A stretch of 7,423 nt of DNA from NCBI GenBank assembly GCA_017505675.1, contig JAFVOV010000081.1, positions 1 through 7,423 on the forward strand. Reading direction: 5' to 3'. The first letter of the stretch is position 1. The number at the start of each line of letters is the position of its first letter. The notes beneath the pieces are model-generated. The model was not told where the DNA came from and did not search any database. It saw only the letters and a program-made list of their open reading frames with translations. The stretch comes from Clostridia bacterium. GTDB lineage: Bacteria > Bacillota > Clostridia > Christensenellales > Borkfalkiaceae. The translations under genes were made by a program, and so were the position numbers. Shown piece after piece: positions 1 to 7,162 of this stretch.

Positions 1-127
1 GTTCGCTCTCCTCGCGGTTGCGATCTGCCTCAAGCCTTGAGGCCTCCAATTGACCGATGACCTCCTCAAAGCGCTTGTTCTCGGTGTGCAGATGCTTCTT
101 GGCCTGCTCGATGATCTCTTCGGGATT
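1..127 (-). other. MutS2-like coiled-coil fragment joined to the ceramidase-like frame
   Basis: About 42 codons, in frame with the upstream gene, read NPEEIIEQAKKHL, then KRFEEVIGQLEASRLEAD, ending in REESE. This matches the pattern that follows the ATPase domain in MutS2 (a PEEII.. helix, then FE.VI..LE..R.EA...REE), the start of the long charged coiled coil before the Smr domain. It has no counterpart in ceramidases. Codon use also changes: 9 of 11 Glu codons are GAG, all 3 Lys are AAG, all 3 Ile are ATC, and 31 of 42 third positions are G or C. In the 44 codons before it only about 19 are, and Glu there is mostly GAA. This looks like a piece of another genome's mutS2 joined at about 122-136. 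Neither the start nor the end of that gene is in the window. Confidence 0.75.
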
Positions 128-1441
128 CTCACTTACGCAAGATTTAAACGGAGAAGTTCTCGCTTCATAACCGCCTTCGTCAAACGCTGATTTTACGGGG
201 AAATAACCTTCCGCCCCGTTCGTTTGCGCGCACGGCATAATTAGCCCCCAACCTTCGGTTTCCTTAATCTTAACGCCGATTTCAGTAAACGGCTCACCCG
301 GTATACCGATAAATGCGATTTCACCGATACGAAGACCTAACATTTTAAGCACAAAATAATCAGGACCATTTTCCATATCGCACATACGAAGCGCTTCTGC
401 AACGACGGTAGTTAATTCCATTGCTTGATAAGGTATTAAATCGTCACGCCCTAATTCGTGCAGTTCTTTATATTTACGGGCGAGTGGCATATCTTTTTTA
501 TCGGGCTTATTAGCGGGGATATTAACGTCAAGATGAAAAATATCAACTTTATCCACGTCAACGTACTTAACCTTATCGTAAACCTGCAAAACAGTTCCTG
601 CTATTGCCCTACCGATAAACCTTGCCATACCAGGACTTTTCATTTCATTATCAAAACTGATTTCAGTATCGTTCATATCTCCGTCTACAGGATGAACGTT
701 AGTGCTACCCACGTCACCTTGCGCGCCTATAAAGCAAATACATGCCACACCGTCTAAAGACTTATCAAGCGTAGTTCTGACCCAACCTATCCAGTCGGAA
801 GAAATAAGTTCGCCGTTAATAGTATCAGCGTGCAATCCATAGTTTACCAAAACTATGCTCTTTGCATTTTCCCTATCAAACCTTACAACGTTAATTCTCT
901 GGTCAAGTTCCCCTATAGGATGAGCAATATTAGGGTCACCAACGGGCGGGCAAGTCATAGTTGTGCCGTCTTTCATTTTATATCTTCTAATATAAGCAAT
1001 TCTATCAGGCGCTTTGCCAACGGCATAACCCATTTTAGCAGGTTTTAAATCTTCTAAGGCAAGTTTAGCGCAGTCAATAACCCTACTTACGAAAAAGTCT
1101 GCGTATTCGGCTATCACTTTTTCATTAGCCTTAAAACCCGCCGGCGGAGTTATAGACGGCGAAGTGTGCGTATGTGTAGCAGAAATATATACGTTTTGCG
1201 CGCTAATGCCCGTTGCATCTTCAACACCTTTAATAATTCTATCCACTATTATTCCTGGTACTGCCCCCGCATCCGTGCTTATCATAAATAGAGTTTTTTC
1301 ACCACAAGAAAGGGCTAGTGTTGACGCCATTAAATCATCTAAAAAGCCTTTGGCATAACGCGGAACGTAATACCCGTAAACGCCTATACCAAGCGGTGGA
1401 TTAATATTAACGCTTGCATAACCAACTTTTAACTTATTCAT
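1..1441 (-). CDS. Neutral/alkaline ceramidase-like hydrolase, partial, with foreign C-terminal segment
   Basis: This frame is open from the ATG at 1441 to the left edge (480 codons, no stop). Residues 1 to about 438 resemble the neutral/alkaline non-lysosomal ceramidase family, zinc amidases that cleave N-acyl sphingoid lipids. Many bacterial members of this short form have no known substrate. Visible landmarks are SATHTHTSPS (87-96), GLHADT (202-207) followed by ISSDWIG (213-219), GAQGDVGS (239-246), GIPGEPFTEIG (379-389) and GGYEARTS (423-430). By family analogy, a His of the HTH motif, H204, E383 and Y425 are the candidate zinc ligands. There is no signal peptide or membrane segment, so a cytoplasmic location is inferred. 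The start is supported by a G-rich ribosome-binding site (six Gs, five bases upstream) and by a good promoter. From about residue 439 the sequence becomes MutS2-like, so the true C-terminus (probably only some tens of residues) is missing. The family call is fairly sure; ceramide as substrate is not. Confidence 0.8.
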   Translation of the reverse strand, partial: MNKLKVGYASVNINPPLGIGVYGYYVPRYAKGFLDDLMASTLALSCGEKTLFMISTDAGAVPGIIVDRIIKGVEDATGISAQNVYISATHTHTSPSITPPAGFKANEKVIAEYADFFVSRVIDCAKLALEDLKPAKMGYAVGKAPDRIAYIRRYKMKDGTTMTCPPVGDPNIAHPIGELDQRINVVRFDRENAKSIVLVNYGLHADTINGELISSDWIGWVRTTLDKSLDGVACICFIGAQGDVGSTNVHPVDGDMNDTEISFDNEMKSPGMARFIGRAIAGTVLQVYDKVKYVDVDKVDIFHLDVNIPANKPDKKDMPLARKYKELHELGRDDLIPYQAMELTTVVAEALRMCDMENGPDYFVLKMLGLRIGEIAFIGIPGEPFTEIGVKIKETEGWGLIMPCAQTNGAEGYFPVKSAFDEGGYEARTSPFKSCVSENPEEIIEQAKKHLHTENKRFEEVIGQLEASRLEADRNREESE

Positions 1442-1466
1442 AAGTTCCCCCCATAAATTTTAATGT

Positions 1467-1495
1467 ATTATACCACTAACATAAATTTTTGTCTT
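1467..1495 (-). promoter_or_regulatory. Sigma-A-type promoter for the ceramidase-like gene
   Basis: Read on the minus strand, AAGACA (1490-1495) matches four of six -35 consensus bases. A 17-base spacer follows, then a perfect TATAAT (1467-1472). Transcription would begin near 1460, leaving a leader of roughly 20 bases with the ribosome-binding site. The promoter lies between the ftsZ terminator and the ATG at 1441, so this gene is probably its own transcription unit rather than the last gene of the division operon. Confidence 0.75.
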
Positions 1496-1536
1496 TATAA
1501 AATCAAATAAAAAATTTGTAATTTAGTGTTTTTATT

Positions 1537-1570
1537 AAAAATGCGGCAACTTAAAGTTACCGCGTTTTTT
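1537..1570 (-). terminator. Rho-independent terminator after ftsZ, symmetrical
   Basis: A near-perfect inverted repeat, GCGGCAACTT (1543-1552) with AAGTTACCGC (1554-1563), forms a ten-pair stem with one G-T pair and a tiny loop. It is flanked by an A run on the left and a T run on the right, so it can work in both directions. On the minus strand it lies about 20 bases after the ftsZ stop and is followed by ATTTTT. It closes the dcw transcript and insulates the next promoter. The T tract is stronger on the plus strand, but no plus-strand gene ends here. Confidence 0.85.
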
Positions 1571-1584
1571 GTTTTAGTTAAATA

Positions 1585-2796
1585 TTATTTCTTAAATAAT
1601 TTTCTCATAAACGCAGGAAGTTCTCTACCCTTTGGTTCTTCAGTTTTTGGCGCGGGTTCTTCTTTCGGTTCTACCTTAACTATAGGTTCAGGTTGAACTT
1701 CTTCTTTAACGGGCTCGGGCGCAACTTTTTCTGCTTCTTCAGCCGCGCGAATTAAAGGTAAATCTTCTTCCGGTTGTTTATTGCCTAAAATAACAGGTTT
1801 AACGGCCGGCGCGGGTTCAGATTTAACTTCAACAGTTTCTTCTATTGGTGCAAAACCTGTTGCGATAACGGTAATTTTAACTTCGTCAATCATATTTTCA
1901 TCAACGGTTGTACCGAAAATAATATTAGCGGAATCGTCAATAATACCTTGAACAAGAACAGCCGCTTCATTAACTTCATTAAGCATAATATCTTTACTAC
2001 CACAAACATTAAGAATAACTGCTTTAGCGCCTTCAATAGTGGTTTCAAGTAGCGGACTTGATACAGCCTGTCTTACTGCTTCAATTATACGATTTTCACC
2101 CTTTGCACGACCTATACCCATATGCGCAAGACCTTTGTTACGCATTACGGTGTTAATATCAGCAAAATCTAAATTTATAAGTGACGGCGTTGCAATTAAA
2201 TCAACGATACCAACTATACCTTGCTTTAACATATCGTCAGCAACTTTGAACGCATCAAGCATACCTGTTTGCGCGGGCAAGAACTGCAATAACTTATCAT
2301 TAGGTATAACAACTAAAGTGTCAATATATTTTTTAAGATTAGCAATACCCTTGTTTGCGTTTTCATTTCTAACCCTACCTTCAAAAGTAAAAGGTTTAGT
2401 AACAACCGCAACGGTTAAAATGCCCATTTCACGAGCAATACGAGCAATAACCGACGCAGCGCCTGTACCCGTGCCACCACCCATACCTGCAGCAATAAAC
2501 AACAAGTCAGTTCCTTGAAGTAAATTTGCAATTTCGTCTTTAGATTCTTCTGCTGCGGCTTCGCCGATATTAGGGTCGCTACCAGCGCCTAAACCTTTCG
2601 TAAGTTTTGCGCCGATTTGTAAACATTTTTCTGCTTTTGATAATAAAAGCGCTTGGTTATCAGTATTAACCGCAATAAATTCTGCGCTGGTAATATTAGA
2701 CGCTATCATACTGTTAATGGCGTTACAGCCACCACCGCCTACGCCCATAACTTTTATAACTGCTGAATTTGCATTCATAAATTCTTGTCCGTACAT
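1585..2796 (-). CDS. ftsZ: Cell division protein FtsZ
   Basis: This is the tubulin-like GTPase that assembles into the cytokinetic ring at midcell and recruits the divisome. The 403-residue length is normal for the family. GVGGGGCNAIN (18-28) begins the nucleotide-binding fold, GGGTGTGA (106-113) is the tubulin signature loop, and NLDFADI (208-214) is the T7 loop whose acidic residues complete GTP hydrolysis in the neighbouring subunit. The globular core ends near 317. A linker rich in Pro, Glu and Lys (about 318-390) follows, then a conserved-type C-terminal peptide, ELPAFMRKLFKK (392-403), the usual docking site for FtsA, SepF and other partners. The ATG at 2796 has an AAGGAG ribosome-binding site seven bases upstream; Met7 is a weaker alternative. 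It is the last gene of the run, 43 bases after ftsA and just before a terminator. Nothing in the core looks altered. Confidence 0.99.
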   Translation of the reverse strand: MYGQEFMNANSAVIKVMGVGGGGCNAINSMIASNITSAEFIAVNTDNQALLLSKAEKCLQIGAKLTKGLGAGSDPNIGEAAAEESKDEIANLLQGTDLLFIAAGMGGGTGTGAASVIARIAREMGILTVAVVTKPFTFEGRVRNENANKGIANLKKYIDTLVVIPNDKLLQFLPAQTGMLDAFKVADDMLKQGIVGIVDLIATPSLINLDFADINTVMRNKGLAHMGIGRAKGENRIIEAVRQAVSSPLLETTIEGAKAVILNVCGSKDIMLNEVNEAAVLVQGIIDDSANIIFGTTVDENMIDEVKITVIATGFAPIEETVEVKSEPAPAVKPVILGNKQPEEDLPLIRAAEEAEKVAPEPVKEEVQPEPIVKVEPKEEPAPKTEEPKGRELPAFMRKLFKK

Positions 2797-2839
2797 TTTA
2801 TTTCTCCTTTATCTAATAATATATCGTAAATTTTTAATT

Positions 2840-3952
2840 CTATTTTTGCTCTAAAGCCAAATCTAAAAGTGATAATATCGTAGATTCCGTAGGCTTATCC
2901 ATAAGCGGAACTTTAGGCGCTACTATTTCAACCACGCTACCGAGCCTACCAGAAACGTGTTCTTTTGCGCCCCTAATATATGATATTCCACCACCGGTTA
3001 TCATTAACGGAACGTAATCAGGAATAATAAAACCTGATTTTTCAAGTGAATAAGAAATATTTTCACAAAGCGTTTCTAAACTGGAAAACACCGCTTGTTT
3101 TACGTCGTTTATCGGATAAAACTCACCATTATCGCCGTCAAGAACGTCAAATGATGAAGAATTAGTTACGCAACTTAAATTAACTTTTCTTTTAAGTTGT
3201 TCAGCAACTTCAAACGAAACGCCGAATTTTTCAACTATAGCAGCGGTTATATATCCACCCCCATAAGGGAATGAGCGTTGATACATAAGCCCGTCACCTT
3301 GAATAATGGTAAGAGTAGACGTGATATAACCTATATCTACAAGAACAGCAATCCTATCACGAGTTTCCGCCTCAACTAAATATAACGCTTCGGCGAGCGC
3401 AGACGAAACACATTCAACGTTTTCTATACCTGCATCTTGAATAGGCGCTTTAACCGCTTCAATAAAATAATTACTGCATAACACAAAAGAAAGTTTGCCG
3501 TTTAATATTTCACTTATCGAACCAACGGGATTAGCAAGCCTACGGAAATCATCAAGTTCGTAAACTATTGCCGAACGGTTAATAAGAGTATATTGACCAG
3601 AAGTTAAAACAAACGCAGCGTCAAAAAGTGAATCAACGTCTTCTTCCGTAATCTTTTTCTTTTTAGAAAAGGATATTTGGCTATCTTTAACTATTACGTC
3701 TGTAAATTCGCCCGGAACGCCCACGTAAACTGTATCAATACTCCCGCGTGACGCTTTCACAACGGTATTAGCAAGCGACTTTAAAATGTCCTTTAAATTA
3801 TTCACGTCAAAAAACGTGCCGTCTTCAAAGCCTTCATAATCATAAGAATATCTACCTTTAATTAAAAAGGTCTTATTTATTCCGCGCTCACCTATGACCG
3901 CAGTTATTTTAGACGAACCAACGTCTATTACCGCTACTTGTTTCTTTTGCAT
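2840..3952 (-). CDS. ftsA: Cell division protein FtsA, short form without membrane-anchor tail
   Basis: FtsA is the actin-like ATPase that normally tethers FtsZ to the membrane and links it to later division proteins. The ATP-binding elements are present: AVIDVGSSKITAVIG (7-21, phosphate 1), VDIGYITSTLT (205-215, phosphate 2) and MITGGGISYIRGA (317-329, adenosine motif). The 1C/SHS2 subdomain spans roughly 80-160. The protein is 370 residues, against about 420 in E. coli and 440 in B. subtilis. It ends at STILSLLDLALEQK, the last part of the actin core. The linker and amphipathic membrane-targeting helix are not seen, and the bases after the TAG stop do not encode one in any frame before ftsZ. 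The start has an AAAGGTAG ribosome-binding site. It lies 11 bases after ftsQ and 43 before ftsZ. Identity is secure; the loss of membrane binding is inferred. Confidence 0.96.
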   Translation of the reverse strand: MQKKQVAVIDVGSSKITAVIGERGINKTFLIKGRYSYDYEGFEDGTFFDVNNLKDILKSLANTVVKASRGSIDTVYVGVPGEFTDVIVKDSQISFSKKKKITEEDVDSLFDAAFVLTSGQYTLINRSAIVYELDDFRRLANPVGSISEILNGKLSFVLCSNYFIEAVKAPIQDAGIENVECVSSALAEALYLVEAETRDRIAVLVDIGYITSTLTIIQGDGLMYQRSFPYGGGYITAAIVEKFGVSFEVAEQLKRKVNLSCVTNSSSFDVLDGDNGEFYPINDVKQAVFSSLETLCENISYSLEKSGFIIPDYVPLMITGGGISYIRGAKEHVSGRLGSVVEIVAPKVPLMDKPTESTILSLLDLALEQK

Positions 3953-3963
3953 ATTTCTACCTT

Positions 3964-4737
3964 TTATGTTATATCAATAAATTCTTGATTGTACGTTACT
4001 TTATATTGCCCGTCTTGCTGTAAGTACGCCTGTATTGCCCCGTAAGTTTTCTGATAATCGGTTAAATACTCATCATAAACAGTAAAGGCTTTAGAAACCT
4101 TGTCCTCTCCGTTCACTAGCGTATCTTCAATACAAATTTCTACGCCTGTAAAAGAATTAAAAACAGTATCGTAAACGGTATCGTAACCATCTATCTTCTT
4201 GACGCTAATACTCTTAATACAATCGGTTAAATTTACGCTTTTTGCCATTGAAAAAACGGCTGATAAAAGCGCGTCGTTATCAGTTTTAATAACGCTACCT
4301 TCTTTAATCTCGGTAATAGATACACCGTCACCTAGCGTTAATTTAATAACGTTTCTGCTTTCAACGTAATCTTTTTGCGCCAAAACGAAACCGTTTTCAT
4401 TCATAACGAAAGTTTTACCGTCAAAATCAACGTAATAAACTTCCCTACGCTCTTTTAGACTAACTTTCAATACGTTGGGATATTGCTTGTCCACAGAAAG
4501 GACTTCCAAATAATGATAGCCCTTCAAAGTATCCTTAACGTCATCAATATTTAAAAACATTAAATTCTTGCCGTTATAGCCGTCAAGTAAAGTTTGAATA
4601 CTTTCAACTTCCCTATCTTCAGAAACGGCAAAATCAACTTCTACTTTTTTAATAGCGAAAAGCCCCACCAGCGAAAAAACCGCTATGAGCAAAAACGCTA
4701 TTGCTATTAAAATAAGTACAATTCTTTTTGTGTTCAT
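3964..4737 (-). CDS. ftsQ: Cell division protein FtsQ/DivIB
   Basis: This is a single-pass membrane protein of the divisome, which in known systems forms a complex with FtsB/DivIC and FtsL and controls septal wall synthesis. A cytoplasmic tail of only about five residues precedes one hydrophobic helix (about 6-29). An extracellular POTRA domain follows (about 30-100), with the typical NLMFLNIDDVKDTL region and the VSLKERREVYYV strand, whose KER is a family hallmark. The rest (about 101-257) is the less conserved beta domain. Its length of 257 fits DivIB. The ribosome-binding site AAAGGC overlaps the murA stop codon, and the genes are 9 bases apart, suggesting coupled translation. ftsA follows 11 bases later. 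Sequence alone does not separate FtsQ from DivIB naming. The call rests on the architecture and the position before ftsA. Confidence 0.92.
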   Translation of the reverse strand: MNTKRIVLILIAIAFLLIAVFSLVGLFAIKKVEVDFAVSEDREVESIQTLLDGYNGKNLMFLNIDDVKDTLKGYHYLEVLSVDKQYPNVLKVSLKERREVYYVDFDGKTFVMNENGFVLAQKDYVESRNVIKLTLGDGVSITEIKEGSVIKTDNDALLSAVFSMAKSVNLTDCIKSISVKKIDGYDTVYDTVFNSFTGVEICIEDTLVNGEDKVSKAFTVYDEYLTDYQKTYGAIQAYLQQDGQYKVTYNQEFIDIT

Positions 4738-4746
4738 AATTTGCCT

Positions 4747-5997
4747 TTAATTTATTCTTTTAATATCCGCGCCGAGTGCATTTAATTTTTGTGGCATATT
4801 AAAATACCCGCGTTCTATATGCTTTATTCCCGTAACTTCAGTAACGCCTTCAGCATTAAGACCAGCAACCACTAAAGACGCGCCACCGCGAAGGTCAAAG
4901 GAAGTAACCGACGCGCCGTGTAACCTTTCAACGCCCTTTATTATTGCGGTTTTACCCTTAACGGTAATATCAGCGCCCATTTTGATAAGTTCAGGAATAT
5001 GCTTATAGCGCATTTCAAAAACGTTCTCCGTTACGACTGATACGCCGTCGGCAACGGATAAAAGCGCAGTTGCCGGCGCTTGAAGGTCTGTAGGGAAAAA
5101 CGGATGCGGACCAGTAGAAAAAGAGAACGCTTTCCCTTTGCCCCCACTTTTTAGATATATTATATCATTTTTTATAGTGATTTTACAAGTGTTATCGCAA
5201 AGTTTATGTATTAAAGCGGAAATATTTTTTACGTCAATTCCTTTTATTTCCACTTCACCGCCCGTAATTGCCGTTGCTATAAGATAAGTTCCCGCTTCTA
5301 TCCTATCACCGATAGGTTTAAATGTTGAGCCACTTAAACTTTCAACACCGTCAATTAAAATAGTTGAAGTCCCGCCACCGTAAATTTTAGCGCCCATAGA
5401 ATTTAAGAATTTCATAAGGTCAACTATTTCAGGTTCTCTTGCGGCGTTTTTTATTTCCGTTTTTCCTTTTGCCATAACTGATGCTAAAATAACGTTTTCA
5501 GTAGCGCCCACTGATGGAAAATCAAGATAAATTTCTCTGCCCGTCAATTTTTCCGCTAGGCAATTTACATAACCTTCTTTTTCAGTAACGGATACGCCGA
5601 GTGATTTTAACGCAGCAATATGTATATCTATAGGTCTTAAACCTATATCACAGCCCCCTGGATATGCTATTTTTACTTTTTTAAAACGCGAAATAAGCGC
5701 GCCCATCATAAACACGGACGAGCGCAACTCTTTAGAAAGCGTTTCAGTTATAGTATACTCTAAAATACCTGACGCGTTTATAATTAAACTGTCTTCATCA
5801 AAACGAGTTTTAACGCCGAGTGAATTTAAGATTTTAAGCATACTGGTCACGTCTGCGATTTTAGGGCAATTTTCAATCACAACTTCTTCATCAGTAAGAA
5901 CGGACGCTGCAAGAATAGGAAGAACGGAATTTTTTGCGCTTTCAACCTTTATTTTACCGCTTAATTTTCTACCGCCGTTTATCAAGTACTTTTCCAT
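4747..5997 (-). CDS. murA: UDP-N-acetylglucosamine 1-carboxyvinyltransferase MurA
   Basis: MurA transfers enolpyruvate from PEP to UDP-GlcNAc in the cytoplasm, the first committed step of peptidoglycan synthesis and the target of fosfomycin. The protein has 416 residues from the ATG at 5997. Catalytic residues fall almost exactly where they do in E. coli: K22-N23 in ESAKNSVLP, Cys116 in PGGCDIGLRPID (E. coli C115), Asp304 in FPTDLQA (D305), Arg370 in FDLRGGASL (R371) and Arg396 in HIERGY (R397). The Cys is retained, so fosfomycin sensitivity of the enzyme is expected. A GTG nine bases upstream (6006) could add three residues, but it lies inside the AGGAG ribosome-binding site and is rejected. 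The gene sits between ftsW (46 bases) and ftsQ (9 bases), where murG and murC or murB are often found. Bacillota often carry two murA copies; whether this is the main one cannot be told. Confidence 0.98.
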   Translation of the reverse strand: MEKYLINGGRKLSGKIKVESAKNSVLPILAASVLTDEEVVIENCPKIADVTSMLKILNSLGVKTRFDEDSLIINASGILEYTITETLSKELRSSVFMMGALISRFKKVKIAYPGGCDIGLRPIDIHIAALKSLGVSVTEKEGYVNCLAEKLTGREIYLDFPSVGATENVILASVMAKGKTEIKNAAREPEIVDLMKFLNSMGAKIYGGGTSTILIDGVESLSGSTFKPIGDRIEAGTYLIATAITGGEVEIKGIDVKNISALIHKLCDNTCKITIKNDIIYLKSGGKGKAFSFSTGPHPFFPTDLQAPATALLSVADGVSVVTENVFEMRYKHIPELIKMGADITVKGKTAIIKGVERLHGASVTSFDLRGGASLVVAGLNAEGVTEVTGIKHIERGYFNMPQKLNALGADIKRIN

Positions 5998-6005
5998 AAA
6001 ATTCA

Positions 6006-6010
6006 CTCCT
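6006..6010 (-). promoter_or_regulatory. Ribosome-binding site that fixes the murA start
   Basis: On the minus strand AGGAG is followed by eight bases and then the ATG at 5997, ideal spacing. The GTG at 6006 shares its first G with this motif, so it cannot be served by it. The match of active-site numbering to E. coli MurA also favours the ATG. Confidence 0.85.
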
Positions 6011-6043
6011 GAAGTCAGATATATTATTTTATGGGATATAGCG

Positions 6044-7162
6044 TTAAAAAGTTAAACTGCCTTGCTTTGAAATATTATAAAGTACTCCCATTTCTGCCAT
6101 AAAAATTATAATGGACGTGTTTCCGCTTGATACTAATGGTAACGGCAAACCCGTTGGTGGAATACTGCCCGTTACCACAAGCGCGTTAATTACCGTTTGA
6201 ATACCGAAAATCATTGTTATACCTACGGCAAGAATATAGCCGAAAATATCTTTTGATACGGATGCGGTTTTTAAACCGCGATAAACGATAAAAAATAAAA
6301 GCGCAAAGAAAAATAAAAGCCCTATAAAACCTATCTCTTCACCGATTACCGACAATATAAAATCAGATTCAGCAAACGGAAGAAAGGAATATTTTTGCCT
6401 TGAATTAAAAAGCCCTACGCCAAACCAACCGCCAGAACCTAAAGCGTATAGCGATTGCAATAATTGATACCCCTCACCTTTAGGGTTAGACCAAGGATTT
6501 AAAAAAGCCGCTAACCTACTTAATCTATAAGGTTCTGCTATAATTAAAATTATAACCGCCGCTATTGCCGGTAATATTAAAAAAACGAAGTGTTTAATCT
6601 TCATTCCCGCCGCAAAAAGAATTGTAATCATAAGCATAGCAACACACACGGTTATTGACATATTTGGTTCTAAAATTATCAAAGCGCACACTGCGCCACC
6701 AAATATTAAAACGGGTAGAATACCTAAAAACGTTTTAATTCTTTCGGGATAAGCGCTAACGTAAGACGCGCAAAAAAGTATAAGCGAAAATTTTGCAATT
6801 TCTGACGGCTGAATTGTAAAACTTCCAAAACCTATCCACCGTTTAGCGCCGTAATTTTCCACCCCTATACCTGGAATAAATACTAAAATTAAGGTTACAA
6901 ACGCCACTACGGCTACCGGGATAGTAAATTTTTTAAGTTTTCTATAATCAAACACGGCAGTAAAAATCATTGCTACAATACCAAGCGCTATCCCTATCGC
7001 CTGTTTTTTTACAAAATAAAAAGCATCCCCGTATGTTTTTTGCGCTGAATAATTACTTGCCGAATAAATAAAAACCGTACCTATTATTGCAAGTAAAACT
7101 ACAGCAATTAAAAGTAAATAATCACCTTTTCCTTTTTTATCCAAGTAAAGAAGGCGTTTCAT
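6044..7162 (-). CDS. ftsW: SEDS-family septal peptidoglycan glycosyltransferase FtsW
   Basis: FtsW polymerises lipid II into glycan strands at the division septum, working with a class B penicillin-binding protein. The 372 residues contain about ten hydrophobic segments, starting after a basic N-terminus (MKRLLYLDKKGKGD). Family landmarks are IYSAS (32-36), GAKRWIGFGSFTIQPSEIAK (105-124), LEPNMSIT (164-171), GYQLLQSLYALGSGGWFGVG (231-250), NSRQKYSFLPFAESDF (253-268) and the C-terminal PPTGLPLP (335-342). Asp267 corresponds to the conserved catalytic Asp of SEDS enzymes. The usual SYGGSS-like end of the family signature reads SSGNTS here (345-350). The ATG overlaps the murD stop by one base (TAATG), and GGAG lies eight bases upstream. 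RodA or SpoVE are alternatives within the same family; the position between murD and murA supports FtsW or SpoVE. Confidence 0.95.
   Translation of the reverse strand: MKRLLYLDKKGKGDYLLLIAVVLLAIIGTVFIYSASNYSAQKTYGDAFYFVKKQAIGIALGIVAMIFTAVFDYRKLKKFTIPVAVVAFVTLILVFIPGIGVENYGAKRWIGFGSFTIQPSEIAKFSLILFCASYVSAYPERIKTFLGILPVLIFGGAVCALIILEPNMSITVCVAMLMITILFAAGMKIKHFVFLILPAIAAVIILIIAEPYRLSRLAAFLNPWSNPKGEGYQLLQSLYALGSGGWFGVGLFNSRQKYSFLPFAESDFILSVIGEEIGFIGLLFFFALLFFIVYRGLKTASVSKDIFGYILAVGITMIFGIQTVINALVVTGSIPPTGLPLPLVSSGNTSIIIFMAEMGVLYNISKQGSLTF

Noticed and set aside
458..1358. Plus-strand open frames at 458-757, 830-1048 and 1164-1358
   Set aside because: They lie opposite the continuous ceramidase-like frame, have no family resemblance and use unlikely residue composition; they are shadows.
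1..1441. A true ceramidase-MutS2 fusion protein as a new system
   Set aside because: The codon shift and the cut in the middle of the MutS2 coiled coil, without its ATPase domain, fit a chimeric junction better than a designed domain fusion.
2039..2518. A 159-codon plus-strand open frame
   Set aside because: It lies entirely opposite the FtsZ core, which is unmistakable on the minus strand, and has no recognisable domain.
2797..2839. Possible extra promoter in the AT-rich ftsA-ftsZ gap (TATATT-like sequence)
   Set aside because: AT-rich DNA gives such matches by chance and I see no convincing -35 partner. Separate ftsZ promoters are known in other species, but this one cannot be supported.
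4166..4186. Short 12-base tandem repeat (GTATCGTAA twice)
   Set aside because: It encodes DTVYDTV inside ftsQ, has only two imperfect copies and shows no sign of being a functional repeat.
5998..6006. GTG at 6006 as the murA start
   Set aside because: The codon lies within the AGGAG ribosome-binding site. The ATG at 5997 has ideal spacing and gives active-site numbering that matches E. coli MurA.
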